From: an uncultured Bizionia sp.
Lineage (GTDB): Bacteria; Bacteroidota; Bacteroidia; Flavobacteriales; Flavobacteriaceae
Length of the DNA stretch: 63,607 nt
NCBI GenBank assembly: GCA_947496215.1
Contig: CANMCF010000026.1
Span: forward strand, 1 to 63,607
Reading direction: 5' to 3'
The notes under the pieces were generated by a model. The model made no database searches and was not told the DNA's origin. It worked only from the letters and a program-made list of their open reading frames with translations. Positions 26,660 through 34,856 of the stretch are shown one piece after another (positions within the stretch are counted from its first letter, which is position 1; every line of letters starts with the position of its first letter). Both the position numbers and the translations under genes were made by a program.

Positions 26660-28171
26660 CTAATTAACAATTTGGGCTTCTTTTATCAAGTTTATGGTGG
26701 TAATGTACAATGGTGTATTTTCCATTTTGCTTTTTAGCCAAGCATAATAGCTCATAACGAAAATGTCCTCTTGTTCCGCTTTTACCCATTCGAAGGTATT
26801 TTTCACCTTGTCGTGGAATGAAATGGATCTCACTTTTTCTGGCGCTTTGTAGTATTCTTCGACAAAGGAAAGATAGCTGATTACACGCTGCTGGTTGATG
26901 CTTTTCAAATACTCGAAATGTAGCCTTTTGAAACTCAACAACCTGGAGTCCACCAAATCGATGTTTTGCAATTCTATGTGTAGGATGATTTCTATCAGGT
27001 TCTTTTTGAGAACCCATTCTTTTCCCGCTTTTGTTTCATGGTACTTGTCCGTATGATAGAATTTTGAAAAGGATTGGTGTGCCTTTTTGTAATCTCCAGC
27101 CTGAATGTAAAACATGATCAAGCTCAAATTGATGTCAAGCAGGCTTTCCACGTCTTGATGCTTCTGCTTTGCAATCGGTTCCAATGTGGAAATGGCTTTG
27201 CCTTGTAGGTTCGAATAGTTGTAATTTAGAGCCAACAGCAAATTGTATTTAAGAAAAAAGGTCTTGTAATGTTTTTTTTGTTTTGATGACATGAGCTTGT
27301 GCATGTTGTCCAGATAGAATAGCGAGTCGTTGAATTTCTTGTTTCGGAATAAGGTATTGGCTATTATATATAGAACTTGAATATGATAGAATAGTTGCTT
27401 GTCCTTGTTCTTGTGGGTTTGTATCGTCTTGTAGGTGTCAATGAGGAAGGGTTCGATCTTCAAATAATCTTTTGAGACAAAAGCAGAGATGCTGACAATG
27501 GTCATTAATTGGTACAACGATTTAAATGACATGGAATCGTTGATGTTTATGTTGTGTTCTTTCAATGTGTCGTTTAGCAGCGTTTCGAAATCCACAATAT
27601 TCCCTCTGTATGTGATGTCGTTTAGTGTTTGCCTTATTTTGGCATAGACAATGTTGAGCTGGTCTTCCAGGTAGTTGTTTTTTTGATTGGCCTTGAACTT
27701 GCCAATTAATGAATCGATGTCTATTTGGGGGTAGGCATAGGCGTATTGGATTTTTGTGTGGTAGATTTCATTTAGTATGGCAAACAAATGATGCTCCGTA
27801 GCAATCTTTTCGGCCTTGTCCAGAATCTTGTAGGCCATTTTATAATGTTTATGTGTCAAAAAGGTTCTTGATGCAAGTATGTATTTTATGATTTGCATGT
27901 CCACGGAGTTCTCTTCTTTCAAGTTGGCATTCGCAATGAAATCTATTATGGATTGGTACAAACGTTTTCTCAAAGCGTGGTAGGCTTCTTTTTTATGGCC
28001 TTTATACAGTTTTACGCATAGTGACTTGGAATCGTCTTCGTTTTTTACCAACAGTTTGAAGAGTTCTATGTTTTTTGTATCACTGCGTTTGTTCTTTTTT
28101 TCCAAATATTGGATGAACTGCTGCTGCTCTTCTATGGAAAACGTAGATATTATTTCATTTAAATTTGTCAT
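26660..28171 (-). CDS. Cytosolic all-helical (TPR-like) protein of unknown function
   Basis: This is a 503-residue protein without a signal peptide or membrane segment. From about residue 60 it is a chain of helix pairs. Lines such as SLFYLDNMHKLMSSKQKKHY and FYIQAGDYKKAHQSFSKFY have TPR-like spacing of hydrophobic and small residues. The N-terminus (MTNLNEIISTFSIEEQQQFI) recalls other uncharacterised Bacteroidota helical proteins. I know no function. The upstream region (28172-28322) is very AT-rich and shared with the divergent membrane cluster. Confidence 0.6.
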   Translation of the reverse strand: MTNLNEIISTFSIEEQQQFIQYLEKKNKRSDTKNIELFKLLVKNEDDSKSLCVKLYKGHKKEAYHALRKRLYQSIIDFIANANLKEENSVDMQIIKYILASRTFLTHKHYKMAYKILDKAEKIATEHHLFAILNEIYHTKIQYAYAYPQIDIDSLIGKFKANQKNNYLEDQLNIVYAKIRQTLNDITYRGNIVDFETLLNDTLKEHNININDSMSFKSLYQLMTIVSISAFVSKDYLKIEPFLIDTYKTIQTHKNKDKQLFYHIQVLYIIANTLFRNKKFNDSLFYLDNMHKLMSSKQKKHYKTFFLKYNLLLALNYNYSNLQGKAISTLEPIAKQKHQDVESLLDINLSLIMFYIQAGDYKKAHQSFSKFYHTDKYHETKAGKEWVLKKNLIEIILHIELQNIDLVDSRLLSFKRLHFEYLKSINQQRVISYLSFVEEYYKAPEKVRSISFHDKVKNTFEWVKAEQEDIFVMSYYAWLKSKMENTPLYITTINLIKEAQIVN

Positions 28172-28266
28172 TTAATCGTCAGTAAAAAATGTTTTATGTC
28201 ATTAAATATAGTATTTTTTATATTTATTAAATAAAAAATATCGTCAGTTTTTATTGTAAACTGTAT

Positions 28267-28296
28267 TTGTTACTTCTAGTTTGTATTGCACTTTTG
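28267..28296 (+). promoter_or_regulatory. Candidate promoter of the membrane-protein cluster
   Basis: TTG at 28267-28269, a 19-nt spacer, then CACTTTTG at 28289-28296 match the Bacteroidota layout TTG-N19-TAnnTTTG except for one base. The small gene starts 27 nt downstream. Confidence 0.4.
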
Positions 28297-28322
28297 TCAT
28301 ATAATCATTAAAACAAAACAAT

Positions 28323-28481
28323 ATGAACCATTATTTGAAAACCACAATTTTAATAGTCGTATTTGGTACAATGACCATTTTTTCCAAAACGATTCAACAA
28401 GAACTTATAGCTGGTTACAACCAATGCATTGCCTTTATGGAGAGCAATGCATCAAATTCTATAAAACCTCTAGGTGTTTAA
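28323..28481 (+). CDS. 52-residue small exported or membrane peptide
   Basis: A short frame begins MNHYLKTTILIVVFGTMTIF and ends ASNSIKPLGV. Residues 6-20 form one hydrophobic helix or signal sequence, and the remainder is a short polar segment with a single cysteine (NQC). It is preceded by a candidate promoter at the right distance, and its stop is one base from the ATG of the next gene. Both facts argue for real translation as the first gene of the cluster. I know no homologue. It could act as a leader peptide or a small membrane partner of the next proteins. Confidence 0.55.
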   Translation: MNHYLKTTILIVVFGTMTIFSKTIQQELIAGYNQCIAFMESNASNSIKPLGV

Positions 28482-28482
28482 G

Positions 28483-28950
28483 ATGAAGTTGAAGCAAGTA
28501 AATATAGCTTTTGTCGTAACTGTGGGAGTTTCGGTTTTGGTATTCGTCTATTTGGTGTTTTTGGGGTACGATGAAATAAAGACATTCAAGGATGTCATAA
28601 AGATTATAGCCTCTATTCTATTCCCCATTCCAATGCTGTTTTTTGTGCGTTTCATCTTAATCGAGCACTTTTTGCCAAAAAACACAGACGACTATAAACT
28701 CAAAAACCAAAGACCAGCTACAATCTTGTTGCTGATAGCAGTAGTCTCAAGTCTGGTAATAATGCAAATGTTGGAGTTGGTGACACAACAAAAAATGGAA
28801 GACAACCTGATTTTTGCACACCTTATAAACTCTACGACGATAAGTAGTTATGTGCTCAACTACATTCTATATAACAATTTAAAGGTAAACGGAATTTTAA
28901 GTGGAGTCTTGTTGTCATTGGCTGTACACGTTTTCTTTTTGTCAAACTAA
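28483..28950 (+). CDS. Four-helix integral membrane protein
   Basis: This 155-residue protein has four hydrophobic segments (about 7-28, 39-60, 85-105 and 125-153) and few polar motifs; a short loop carries EHFLPKNTDDYKLKNQRP. It is not recognised. The start is taken at ATG 28483 (MKLKQVNI); a GTG three codons upstream would overlap the preceding small gene. Only 3 nt separate it from the ceramidase-like gene, so the two are almost certainly co-translated. Confidence 0.65.
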   Translation: MKLKQVNIAFVVTVGVSVLVFVYLVFLGYDEIKTFKDVIKIIASILFPIPMLFFVRFILIEHFLPKNTDDYKLKNQRPATILLLIAVVSSLVIMQMLELVTQQKMEDNLIFAHLINSTTISSYVLNYILYNNLKVNGILSGVLLSLAVHVFFLSN

Positions 28951-28953
28951 TTA

Positions 28954-29736
28954 ATGGAGAAGATGCACTCAATGATTAAAAGGGAAAATATGGGATATAT
29001 GATTCTAGCAATAACATTTGTTGCAATGTCTGCTATCATATTTAAACAGTCACCAATAGAACAGAATCAATCGTATCATGGTTTTAGTGATTCGAAAGTA
29101 GTTTTTGGAATTCCTAACTTCTGGAATGTGATGTCTAATCTACCATTTATGATCATTGGTTTTCTTGGGCTATATAGATTGAAGTCAATTGCGAAAACCA
29201 AGATTCAATATATGCTCTTTTTCATTGGAATCATTCTCGTTTCGATTGGATCAAGCCATTATCACCTAAACCCCAATGACGTGACTTTGGTTTGGGATAG
29301 GTTGCCAATGTGTGTGGTCTTCATGTCTTTGTTTTCAATTGTGATAAGCGAGTTTATTGACGATAGGATGGGATATTTGTTATTGTTGCCATTGCTGGTA
29401 TTGGGGGCGACATCCATCTATGTTTGGGGTGAATTCAATGATTTGAGATTGTATGCCTTGGTTCAATTCTATCCCGTTTTGACAATACCCATCATTCTTG
29501 TGTTTTTCAAGTCTAAGTACGACTGCACATTAGGGTACTGGGTGTTGCTAATGGCATATGTCTTGGCAAAGGCCTTGGAACATTATGATAACCTCGTGCA
29601 CGATCATTTGCGAGTAATCAGTGGGCATTCATTAAAGCACATCTTAGCTGCCATAGGGCTGTACATATTGCTCTTAGGCTATGTAAAAAGAAGCAAAGTC
29701 GTAGATGAAAATCTACAAGAAAACATAATCAACTAA
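28954..29736 (+). CDS. CREST-superfamily hydrolase (alkaline ceramidase-like), membrane
   Basis: This 260-residue protein has about seven membrane helices. The spacing of polar residues matches the alkaline ceramidase site: S100 and H104 in SSHYHL, D115 in WDRLPM eleven residues later, and H225 and H229 in GHSLKH. These correspond to the Ser, the Asp and the three zinc histidines known from human ACER3. CREST members are intramembrane zinc amidases; bacterial versions may act on ceramides, sphingolipids or other acyl-amides of the envelope. Bacteroidota sphingolipids make a lipid substrate plausible, but this is inference. It sits in a compact run of membrane proteins. Confidence 0.75.
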   Translation: MEKMHSMIKRENMGYMILAITFVAMSAIIFKQSPIEQNQSYHGFSDSKVVFGIPNFWNVMSNLPFMIIGFLGLYRLKSIAKTKIQYMLFFIGIILVSIGSSHYHLNPNDVTLVWDRLPMCVVFMSLFSIVISEFIDDRMGYLLLLPLLVLGATSIYVWGEFNDLRLYALVQFYPVLTIPIILVFFKSKYDCTLGYWVLLMAYVLAKALEHYDNLVHDHLRVISGHSLKHILAAIGLYILLLGYVKRSKVVDENLQENIIN

Positions 29737-29775
29737 AACAAATACAATTTATTTAATCATCAAAATTTTAAAATC

Positions 29776-30258
29776 ATGAATCAGATATTCAATACTTCAA
29801 AAGAAAAAAACAATACAGGGAAAAGGGAATTGTTGTTTACTTTTCAATCCATAATAGTGACTGGTTTGCTGGCATTCACCGCGATAGCCTTTTTCTTTTA
29901 CAACAATTTAAACATCGAAAAGGGGATTAAAGTCGTTTTTGCACCTTTTTTATCGGTAGTACCATTGCTCTTCATCTTATCCGTCTTGAGGGATTTGAGG
30001 AATGGGTTTAAAGAAGGGAATTACAATAAAGATGAAATCATAAAATTCGGGCTTATAACAATTGGAGTCACAGCAGCATTTACAGGAATTACCTATCTAT
30101 TATCGGAAATCGATGCGTTGGAAGTTTTGTTGGCAGCAATCATAGCGGTCTTGAGTACGGTGTTCTTTTTAAGAAGCAAAATCAAGGACATTTTGGGAAT
30201 GTCCATAATAACAGGGATTGCTGAAGGGATTATTATCTATATGATCTTTTTGTTTTGA
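29776..30258 (+). CDS. Four-helix membrane protein of unknown function
   Basis: This 160-residue protein has a polar N-terminus (about 1-20) and four hydrophobic segments (roughly 22-44, 50-72, 88-110 and 115-158, the last possibly a hairpin). There is no catalytic motif. It follows the ceramidase-like gene by 39 nt in the same direction and is followed by a hairpin, so it probably ends the first part of the transcription unit. Confidence 0.6.
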   Translation: MNQIFNTSKEKNNTGKRELLFTFQSIIVTGLLAFTAIAFFFYNNLNIEKGIKVVFAPFLSVVPLLFILSVLRDLRNGFKEGNYNKDEIIKFGLITIGVTAAFTGITYLLSEIDALEVLLAAIIAVLSTVFFLRSKIKDILGMSIITGIAEGIIIYMIFLF

Positions 30259-30286
30259 TGATTGGTTAATTTGATTGGTTGACCAT

Positions 30287-30319
30287 AAAATGGCGTGGCA
30301 ATGTATGTTGCGCCATTTT
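30287..30319 (+). terminator. Hairpin inside the membrane-gene cluster
   Basis: Arms AAAATGGCG (30287-30295) and CGCCATTTT (30311-30319) form a 9-bp stem with a further CAA/TTG pair inside. A short T run at the end of the arm suggests partial or full termination before the next small gene. Confidence 0.55.
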
Positions 30320-30357
30320 AAAACAAAAAAAAACAGAAAAAACAGAAAATATAATAT

Positions 30358-30657
30358 ATGACTATTAGAAAAGTAACAACAGAAAAAATAATATTGGCTT
30401 TGGGGGCATTTGCTCCTTTGTTTTTATTCTTGTTGTATTTGAACCATAAAATATTTCATTGTCGTTTTGTATTAATAGGGGTTGTACAAGAAATGTTGAC
30501 CATACCTTGTATCTTGGGGCAACCATTGTTGCTATTTTTGGCAATAAGGGGACTTTGTCTAAATAAATTCCAGGAAAGGATTTATGCGAAGATAGCCATT
30601 GTGATCCTTGTTGTGGGGATAGCGTTAACTATATCAAGTTTTATTGTAAGTCAATAG
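30358..30657 (+). CDS. Small three-helix membrane protein
   Basis: This 99-residue protein has hydrophobic segments at about 13-30, 42-64 and 78-96 and a CRFVLIGVVQEMLTIPCILGQP loop with two cysteines. The pattern resembles other small uncharacterised Bacteroidota membrane proteins. It lies in the cluster between the four-helix protein and the DUF2157 gene, with about 100 nt on each side. Confidence 0.55.
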   Translation: MTIRKVTTEKIILALGAFAPLFLFLLYLNHKIFHCRFVLIGVVQEMLTIPCILGQPLLLFLAIRGLCLNKFQERIYAKIAIVILVVGIALTISSFIVSQ

Positions 30658-30772
30658 AATTTAATGAAGCATTCATAATTGAAAATCAGATGAGTAGTAG
30701 GTTGATTGTGCATGAGTGTTACAAATGAAGGATGAGAAGCAATAAAAATAAACAGATGAAAAGCAATACAAA

Positions 30773-32053
30773 ATGAACTCAAAACTCACAAAGGAACTTC
30801 CGGAACTGGTCGAAAATGAAGTGATATCCAAAGACACTGCCACTAGGATAGAAAGCTATTACAAATCGAAAAGAAATGATAATCCGAATAGGTTGTTTAC
30901 TGTTTTTGGTGTGTTGGGATCTATTTTGGTTGGATTGGGAATAATTTTAATATTGGCACATAACTGGGATGTTTTTTCAAAAACGATAAAAACACTGTTT
31001 GCTTTTGTCCCATTGTTGATAGGACAAGGGTTGGTAGGCTTTTCCATATTGAAAAATAAAAGTCAGGCCTGGAAGGAAGCTTCGGGCACCTTTTTGTTTT
31101 TTGTCGTTGGAGCATCTATGGCCATGGTGAGTCAAATCTATAACATTCCTGGGAACTTCAGTAGTTATATGCTTACTTGGGTTTTGTTGTGTGTACCATT
31201 GATCTATTTGCTGAAATCCAGTGGTTTAGCTTTGTTGCATGTCGTATTTGCAACCATCTATGCTTGTGAGTATGGTTACTCCTATGGGAGCAACATTCCT
31301 TGGATGTATTTGTTGCTCATTGTGATTATGATGCCTTATTATGCAAGATTGATGAAAAGAAGGTCAAAGTCAAATGTGACCTCAGTTTTCAATTGGTTGT
31401 TGCCTTTAAGTCTCATCATAACTTTGGGAACGTTCATAGTAAGGTTCGATGAATTGGTTTTCCTATCCTATGTCATTCTATTCGGATTGTTTTACAACCT
31501 AGGTAAGATGCCAATATTCGAGAATTTGAAATTAAGGCAAAACGGGTATCTGGTTTTGGGTTCTCTTGGTACTGTCGTCATGTTGTTGATGACCAGTTTT
31601 AAATGGGTTTGGAAGGATGTATATGGGATTGTCAGATCAGACATGGGAGAAGCATCTTTGGTTGTGGTGTTATTTGTGGCAACTACATTTGCATTGATCT
31701 ATTTGTTCTTGAAAAAACGAGTGGAGAAAGCCAATCTGTTTCATTTCATATTCATCATAATGAGCGCATTGTTTTTTGTAGGATTGACCAATGCGATCAT
31801 ACCAACGATAATATCAAATATGCTTCTCTTTGCTTTGGGGGTGAATGCGATTAAAATGGGAGTGGATAAAATGCACTTTGGAGTATTGAACTATGGATTG
31901 ACAATTGTTGCAGCTTTGATATTTTGTCGATTTGTCGATACCAATATGGGGTTTGCGATAAAAGGATTGTTGTTTGTGGTGGTAGGGATTGGTTTTTTTG
32001 TCACCAATTACGTCATGCTCAAAAAACAGAAAAACAAAGAAGAAGAACTTTAA
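30773..32053 (+). CDS. DUF2157 multi-spanning membrane protein
   Basis: The 426-residue protein has a soluble helical N-terminus (about 1-40, LPELVENEVISKDTATRIESYY), then a typical DUF2157 start (LFTVFGVLGSILVGLGIILI and LAHNWD) and about ten further membrane segments. DUF2157 proteins are inner-membrane proteins of unknown function that often occur next to GDYXXLXY-family genes, as here: the next start lies 11 nt downstream. Confidence 0.8.
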   Translation: MNSKLTKELPELVENEVISKDTATRIESYYKSKRNDNPNRLFTVFGVLGSILVGLGIILILAHNWDVFSKTIKTLFAFVPLLIGQGLVGFSILKNKSQAWKEASGTFLFFVVGASMAMVSQIYNIPGNFSSYMLTWVLLCVPLIYLLKSSGLALLHVVFATIYACEYGYSYGSNIPWMYLLLIVIMMPYYARLMKRRSKSNVTSVFNWLLPLSLIITLGTFIVRFDELVFLSYVILFGLFYNLGKMPIFENLKLRQNGYLVLGSLGTVVMLLMTSFKWVWKDVYGIVRSDMGEASLVVVLFVATTFALIYLFLKKRVEKANLFHFIFIIMSALFFVGLTNAIIPTIISNMLLFALGVNAIKMGVDKMHFGVLNYGLTIVAALIFCRFVDTNMGFAIKGLLFVVVGIGFFVTNYVMLKKQKNKEEEL

Positions 32054-32063
32054 GATAATTGTC

Positions 32064-32630
32064 ATGAGAAAAATAAAACCACAATACCTGTTTATGCTGT
32101 TCGTGTTGGTAGCCATAGCACAATTGTTTGTTCCAGCCCAAATGATTCTTGGAGAAGAAATCATTTTGGATACGGGAACAGCTTATAAGTTCAGGACACA
32201 GCCTATAGATCCCAGTGATCCTTTTAGAGGGAAATACATTGTCTTGAGGTATGAAATGAATACAGCTGCTTCTGGAGATTCATTATGGGAAAGACGAGAA
32301 GATGTCTATGTGTATTTGAAAAAGGATAGTTTGGGATTTGCCGAATTGGCAAAGGTGAGCAAAATACCATTGGCCATTGAAAACGATTATGTCGTAGCAA
32401 AAGCAAGTTGGTATGACCGAAATAAGGGGGAGGTACATTTCAATTTGCCTTTTGATCGTTTTTATATGGAAGAAAGCAAAGCCAAGCCTGCCGAAGATGC
32501 CTTTAGGAATGCGCAGAGAGATTCTCTGCCAAACAATACTTATGGGCTGGTTTACATAAAGGATGGGGATGCGGTTTTAAAAGATGTGCTAATAAATGAA
32601 ATTCCCATCGCAGACTATGTGGAGCAATAA
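32064..32630 (+). CDS. GDYXXLXY-family membrane-anchored protein
   Basis: The 188-residue protein has one N-terminal membrane anchor (about 8-28) and an extracytoplasmic beta domain. The family motif appears as RGKYIVLRYE (about 54-63, with K in place of D), preceded by YKFRTQPIDPSDPFRG. A second signature KASWYDRNKGEVHFNLPFDRFYMEE follows near the middle. The start at 32064 (MRKIKPQY) is chosen because an upstream extension would overlap the DUF2157 gene by 65 bases. DUF2157 and GDYXXLXY proteins are frequent partners; their joint role is unknown. Confidence 0.8.
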   Translation: MRKIKPQYLFMLFVLVAIAQLFVPAQMILGEEIILDTGTAYKFRTQPIDPSDPFRGKYIVLRYEMNTAASGDSLWERREDVYVYLKKDSLGFAELAKVSKIPLAIENDYVVAKASWYDRNKGEVHFNLPFDRFYMEESKAKPAEDAFRNAQRDSLPNNTYGLVYIKDGDAVLKDVLINEIPIADYVEQ

Positions 32631-32641
32631 TTAAAATTGGC

Positions 32642-32649
32642 TAACTTTG
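32642..32649 (+). promoter_or_regulatory. -7 element before the M49-like gene
   Basis: TAACTTTG fits the TAnnTTTG consensus and lies 24 nt before the start codon. I see no good -33 TTG, so the call is tentative. Confidence 0.35.
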
Positions 32650-32673
32650 GGCTTCAACATAACTATTTAAAAA

Positions 32674-34332
32674 ATGAAAAATACATTTGTAATGGTATTG
32701 GCAATTGCAGTTTTGTGGTCTTGTAAAGAAGATGTCAATAAAACAGAGGTAGATGTCAATGATGGGAATGCGATTAAAAAAGAGAAAACTGAAATGCAAA
32801 CCAATTTAGATAAATACGTCAGTGTAAAATTAACATCAGATTTAAGTGCGTTAACAGAGAATGAACGTAAGATGTTGCCTATTTTGATAAAGGCAGCAGA
32901 TAAGATGAATGCATTGTTTGCCTATGAAGCTTACGGAGATGTCAACAAATTATTGGGGACGATAGAGGATGAGGATACCAAAAGATATGTAAAGATCAAT
33001 TATGGTCCTTGGGATAGATTGGCCAACAACAAATCCTTTGTAGATGGTGTAGGCAAAAAGCCAAAAGGAGCGAATTTCTATCCGGCGGATATGACCAAGG
33101 AAGAATTTGAAGGAGCAGAATTGGAAAGTAAATCCAGTATCTACAATTTTGTACGTCGCGATGAAAAAGGAAAACTATATACGATACCATACCACAAGCA
33201 ATTCGAAAAAGAAGTAAAAGAAGTATCCGATCTATTGTTGGAAGCATCGAGGCTAGCCGAAGACAAGGGGTTGAGGACTTATTTGGAATTGAGATCCAAA
33301 GCTTTGTTGGATGACCAATATCAAGCCAGTGACTATGCTTGGATGGATATGAAAAACAACACGTTGGATGTTGTGATTGGTCCAATTGAAACATACGAAG
33401 ACCAATTGTTTGGAAACAAGGCAGCTCATGAAGGATACGTATTGATCAAAGATCAAGCTTGGAGCAAGCGTTTGGAAAAGTTCAGTAGCTTTTTGCCAGA
33501 ATTGCAAAAAGGATTGCCAGTAGCCGAAAAATACAAGAAAGAAAAACCGGGAACGGATAGTGATTTAAATGCATACGATGTTGTTTTCTATGCTGGAGAT
33601 TGTAATTCGGGAAGCAAGACCATAGCAATCAACTTGCCAAACGATGAAGAGGTGCAGCTTAAAAAAGGGACACGTCGCTTACAGCTTAAAAATGCAATGA
33701 AAGCCAAGTTCGATAAAATTCTATTGCCAATTTCAGAGGTTTTGATAGATTCAAGTCAGCGAAAGCACATAACCTTCGATGCCTTTTTTGCAAACACAAT
33801 GTTCCATGAGGTAGCACATGGTCTAGGAATAAAAAATACGATAACAGGAAAAGGAACGGTAAGAATGTCCCTTAAAGAACATGCAAGTGCCTTGGAGGAA
33901 GGCAAAGCTGACATTCTTGGACTGTATATGGTACAGCAGTTGCATGCAAAAGGAGAGTTGAAGGAAGATTTAAAGGACAACATGGTCACTTTCATGGCTG
34001 GAATTTTCCGGTCTGTTCGCTTTGGAGCGTCTAGTGCACATGGAAAAGCCAATATGATTCGTTTCAACTTCTTCAAGCAGATGGGAGCATTTTCCAGGAA
34101 TGTTGATGGAACCTACATCGTGAATTTTCAAAAAATGGAATTTGCGATGGAAACATTGTCGGAAGTCATCTTGAATTACCAAGGAGATGGAGATTATGAA
34201 GGAGTAGGCAACTTTGTAGCCAATTATGGTAGTATCGCAGAAGAGTTGCAAAGGGATTTGGATAGGTTGAGTGATGCTAGTATTCCAGTGGATGTTATTT
34301 TTGAACAGGGAACATCGGTTTTGGGACTATGA
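32674..34332 (+). CDS. M49-like (dipeptidyl peptidase III family) zinc peptidase lipoprotein
   Basis: The 552-residue lipoprotein (lipobox C17, VLWSCKED) has an M49-type zinc site. H378 and H382 lie in FHEVAHGLG, and E409 lies in ALEEGKADILGLYM, which matches the EECRAE-type second motif of dipeptidyl peptidase III. Canonical members carry the hexapeptide HExxGH. This protein has the shorter pentapeptide HExxH, a variant described for Caldithrix abyssi. Also typical are NFYPADMTKEEFE and the central VVFYAGDCNSGSKTIAINLPND. The family removes dipeptides from peptides or acts on other substrates. The lipid anchor places it in the envelope. Single gene with its own promoter and terminator. Confidence 0.8.
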   Translation: MKNTFVMVLAIAVLWSCKEDVNKTEVDVNDGNAIKKEKTEMQTNLDKYVSVKLTSDLSALTENERKMLPILIKAADKMNALFAYEAYGDVNKLLGTIEDEDTKRYVKINYGPWDRLANNKSFVDGVGKKPKGANFYPADMTKEEFEGAELESKSSIYNFVRRDEKGKLYTIPYHKQFEKEVKEVSDLLLEASRLAEDKGLRTYLELRSKALLDDQYQASDYAWMDMKNNTLDVVIGPIETYEDQLFGNKAAHEGYVLIKDQAWSKRLEKFSSFLPELQKGLPVAEKYKKEKPGTDSDLNAYDVVFYAGDCNSGSKTIAINLPNDEEVQLKKGTRRLQLKNAMKAKFDKILLPISEVLIDSSQRKHITFDAFFANTMFHEVAHGLGIKNTITGKGTVRMSLKEHASALEEGKADILGLYMVQQLHAKGELKEDLKDNMVTFMAGIFRSVRFGASSAHGKANMIRFNFFKQMGAFSRNVDGTYIVNFQKMEFAMETLSEVILNYQGDGDYEGVGNFVANYGSIAEELQRDLDRLSDASIPVDVIFEQGTSVLGL

Positions 34333-34356
34333 TATTGTATACAGGTGAAGATTACG

Positions 34357-34389
34357 AAAAAGGCTTTGGATTGTTTTCAAAGCCTTTTT
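34357..34389 (+). terminator. Terminator of the M49-like gene
   Basis: A perfect 12-bp stem (34357-34368 with 34378-34389) encloses a 9-nt loop, ends in a T run, and lies 24 nt after the stop codon. Confidence 0.85.
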
Positions 34390-34529
34390 TGTGTTATTGG
34401 TATTTTTTTTAACTCTTATTACTCAGGGAGTTACCGGTAGGCGAAGGTATTTGCGTTTAATCGAGTAATGTGTTTTTTTTCGATATAATGCATGGCATTA
34501 ATTTTTAAATTCTATTTATATTTCTTATT

Positions 34530-34589
34530 GTTGTCAAGTATTATGAACCCTTAAGTAATAACCATTCGTTGTCAAGTATTATGAACCCT
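34530..34589 (+). repeat. 22-bp direct repeat at a small gene start
   Basis: A 22-bp segment beginning GTTGTCAAGTATTATGAACC is present at 34530-34551 and again at 34568-34589. Both copies contain an ATG. The first reads Met-Asn-Pro-stop, and the second opens the following gene. Confidence 0.8.
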
Positions 34590-34757
34590 CTAGTAATCTC
34601 CTTAACAGTTTTAGTCATACTCTTCGCAATCGTATTGCGAGTCCTCAAATCCATACATAAAATCAAGACATTGAGGCAAAGCGGTATTAACGTCACCAAT
34701 AAAAATATGTATTACAAATGGATCTCCAATACTTTTTTGAAGAATCTACCTTTGTAA
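34581..34757 (+). CDS. 58-residue single-pass membrane protein
   Basis: The frame begins MNPLVISLTVLVILFAIVLR and continues with a basic tail (KSIHKIKTLRQSG, then NMYYKWISNTFLKNLPL). One hydrophobic helix (about 4-21) is followed by a positively charged soluble part, so the C-terminus should face the cytoplasm. The start lies in the second copy of a 22-bp direct repeat. No homologue is recognised. It is probably real because of the membrane segment and the conserved initiation context, but this remains uncertain. Confidence 0.45.
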   Translation: MNPLVISLTVLVILFAIVLRVLKSIHKIKTLRQSGINVTNKNMYYKWISNTFLKNLPL

Positions 34758-34856
34758 CAACACTGATTTAATGGTGTCTATACTATAATATCACACTCTC
34801 TTTTAGGAGCATCTTCCATTTAAAATTTATATCTTGTATGTTAAATACAATGTATA

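Noticed and set aside
28474-28482. GTG start for the four-helix membrane protein
   Set aside because: It would overlap the end of the preceding small gene; the ATG three codons later gives a normal membrane-protein N-terminus and 1-nt spacing.
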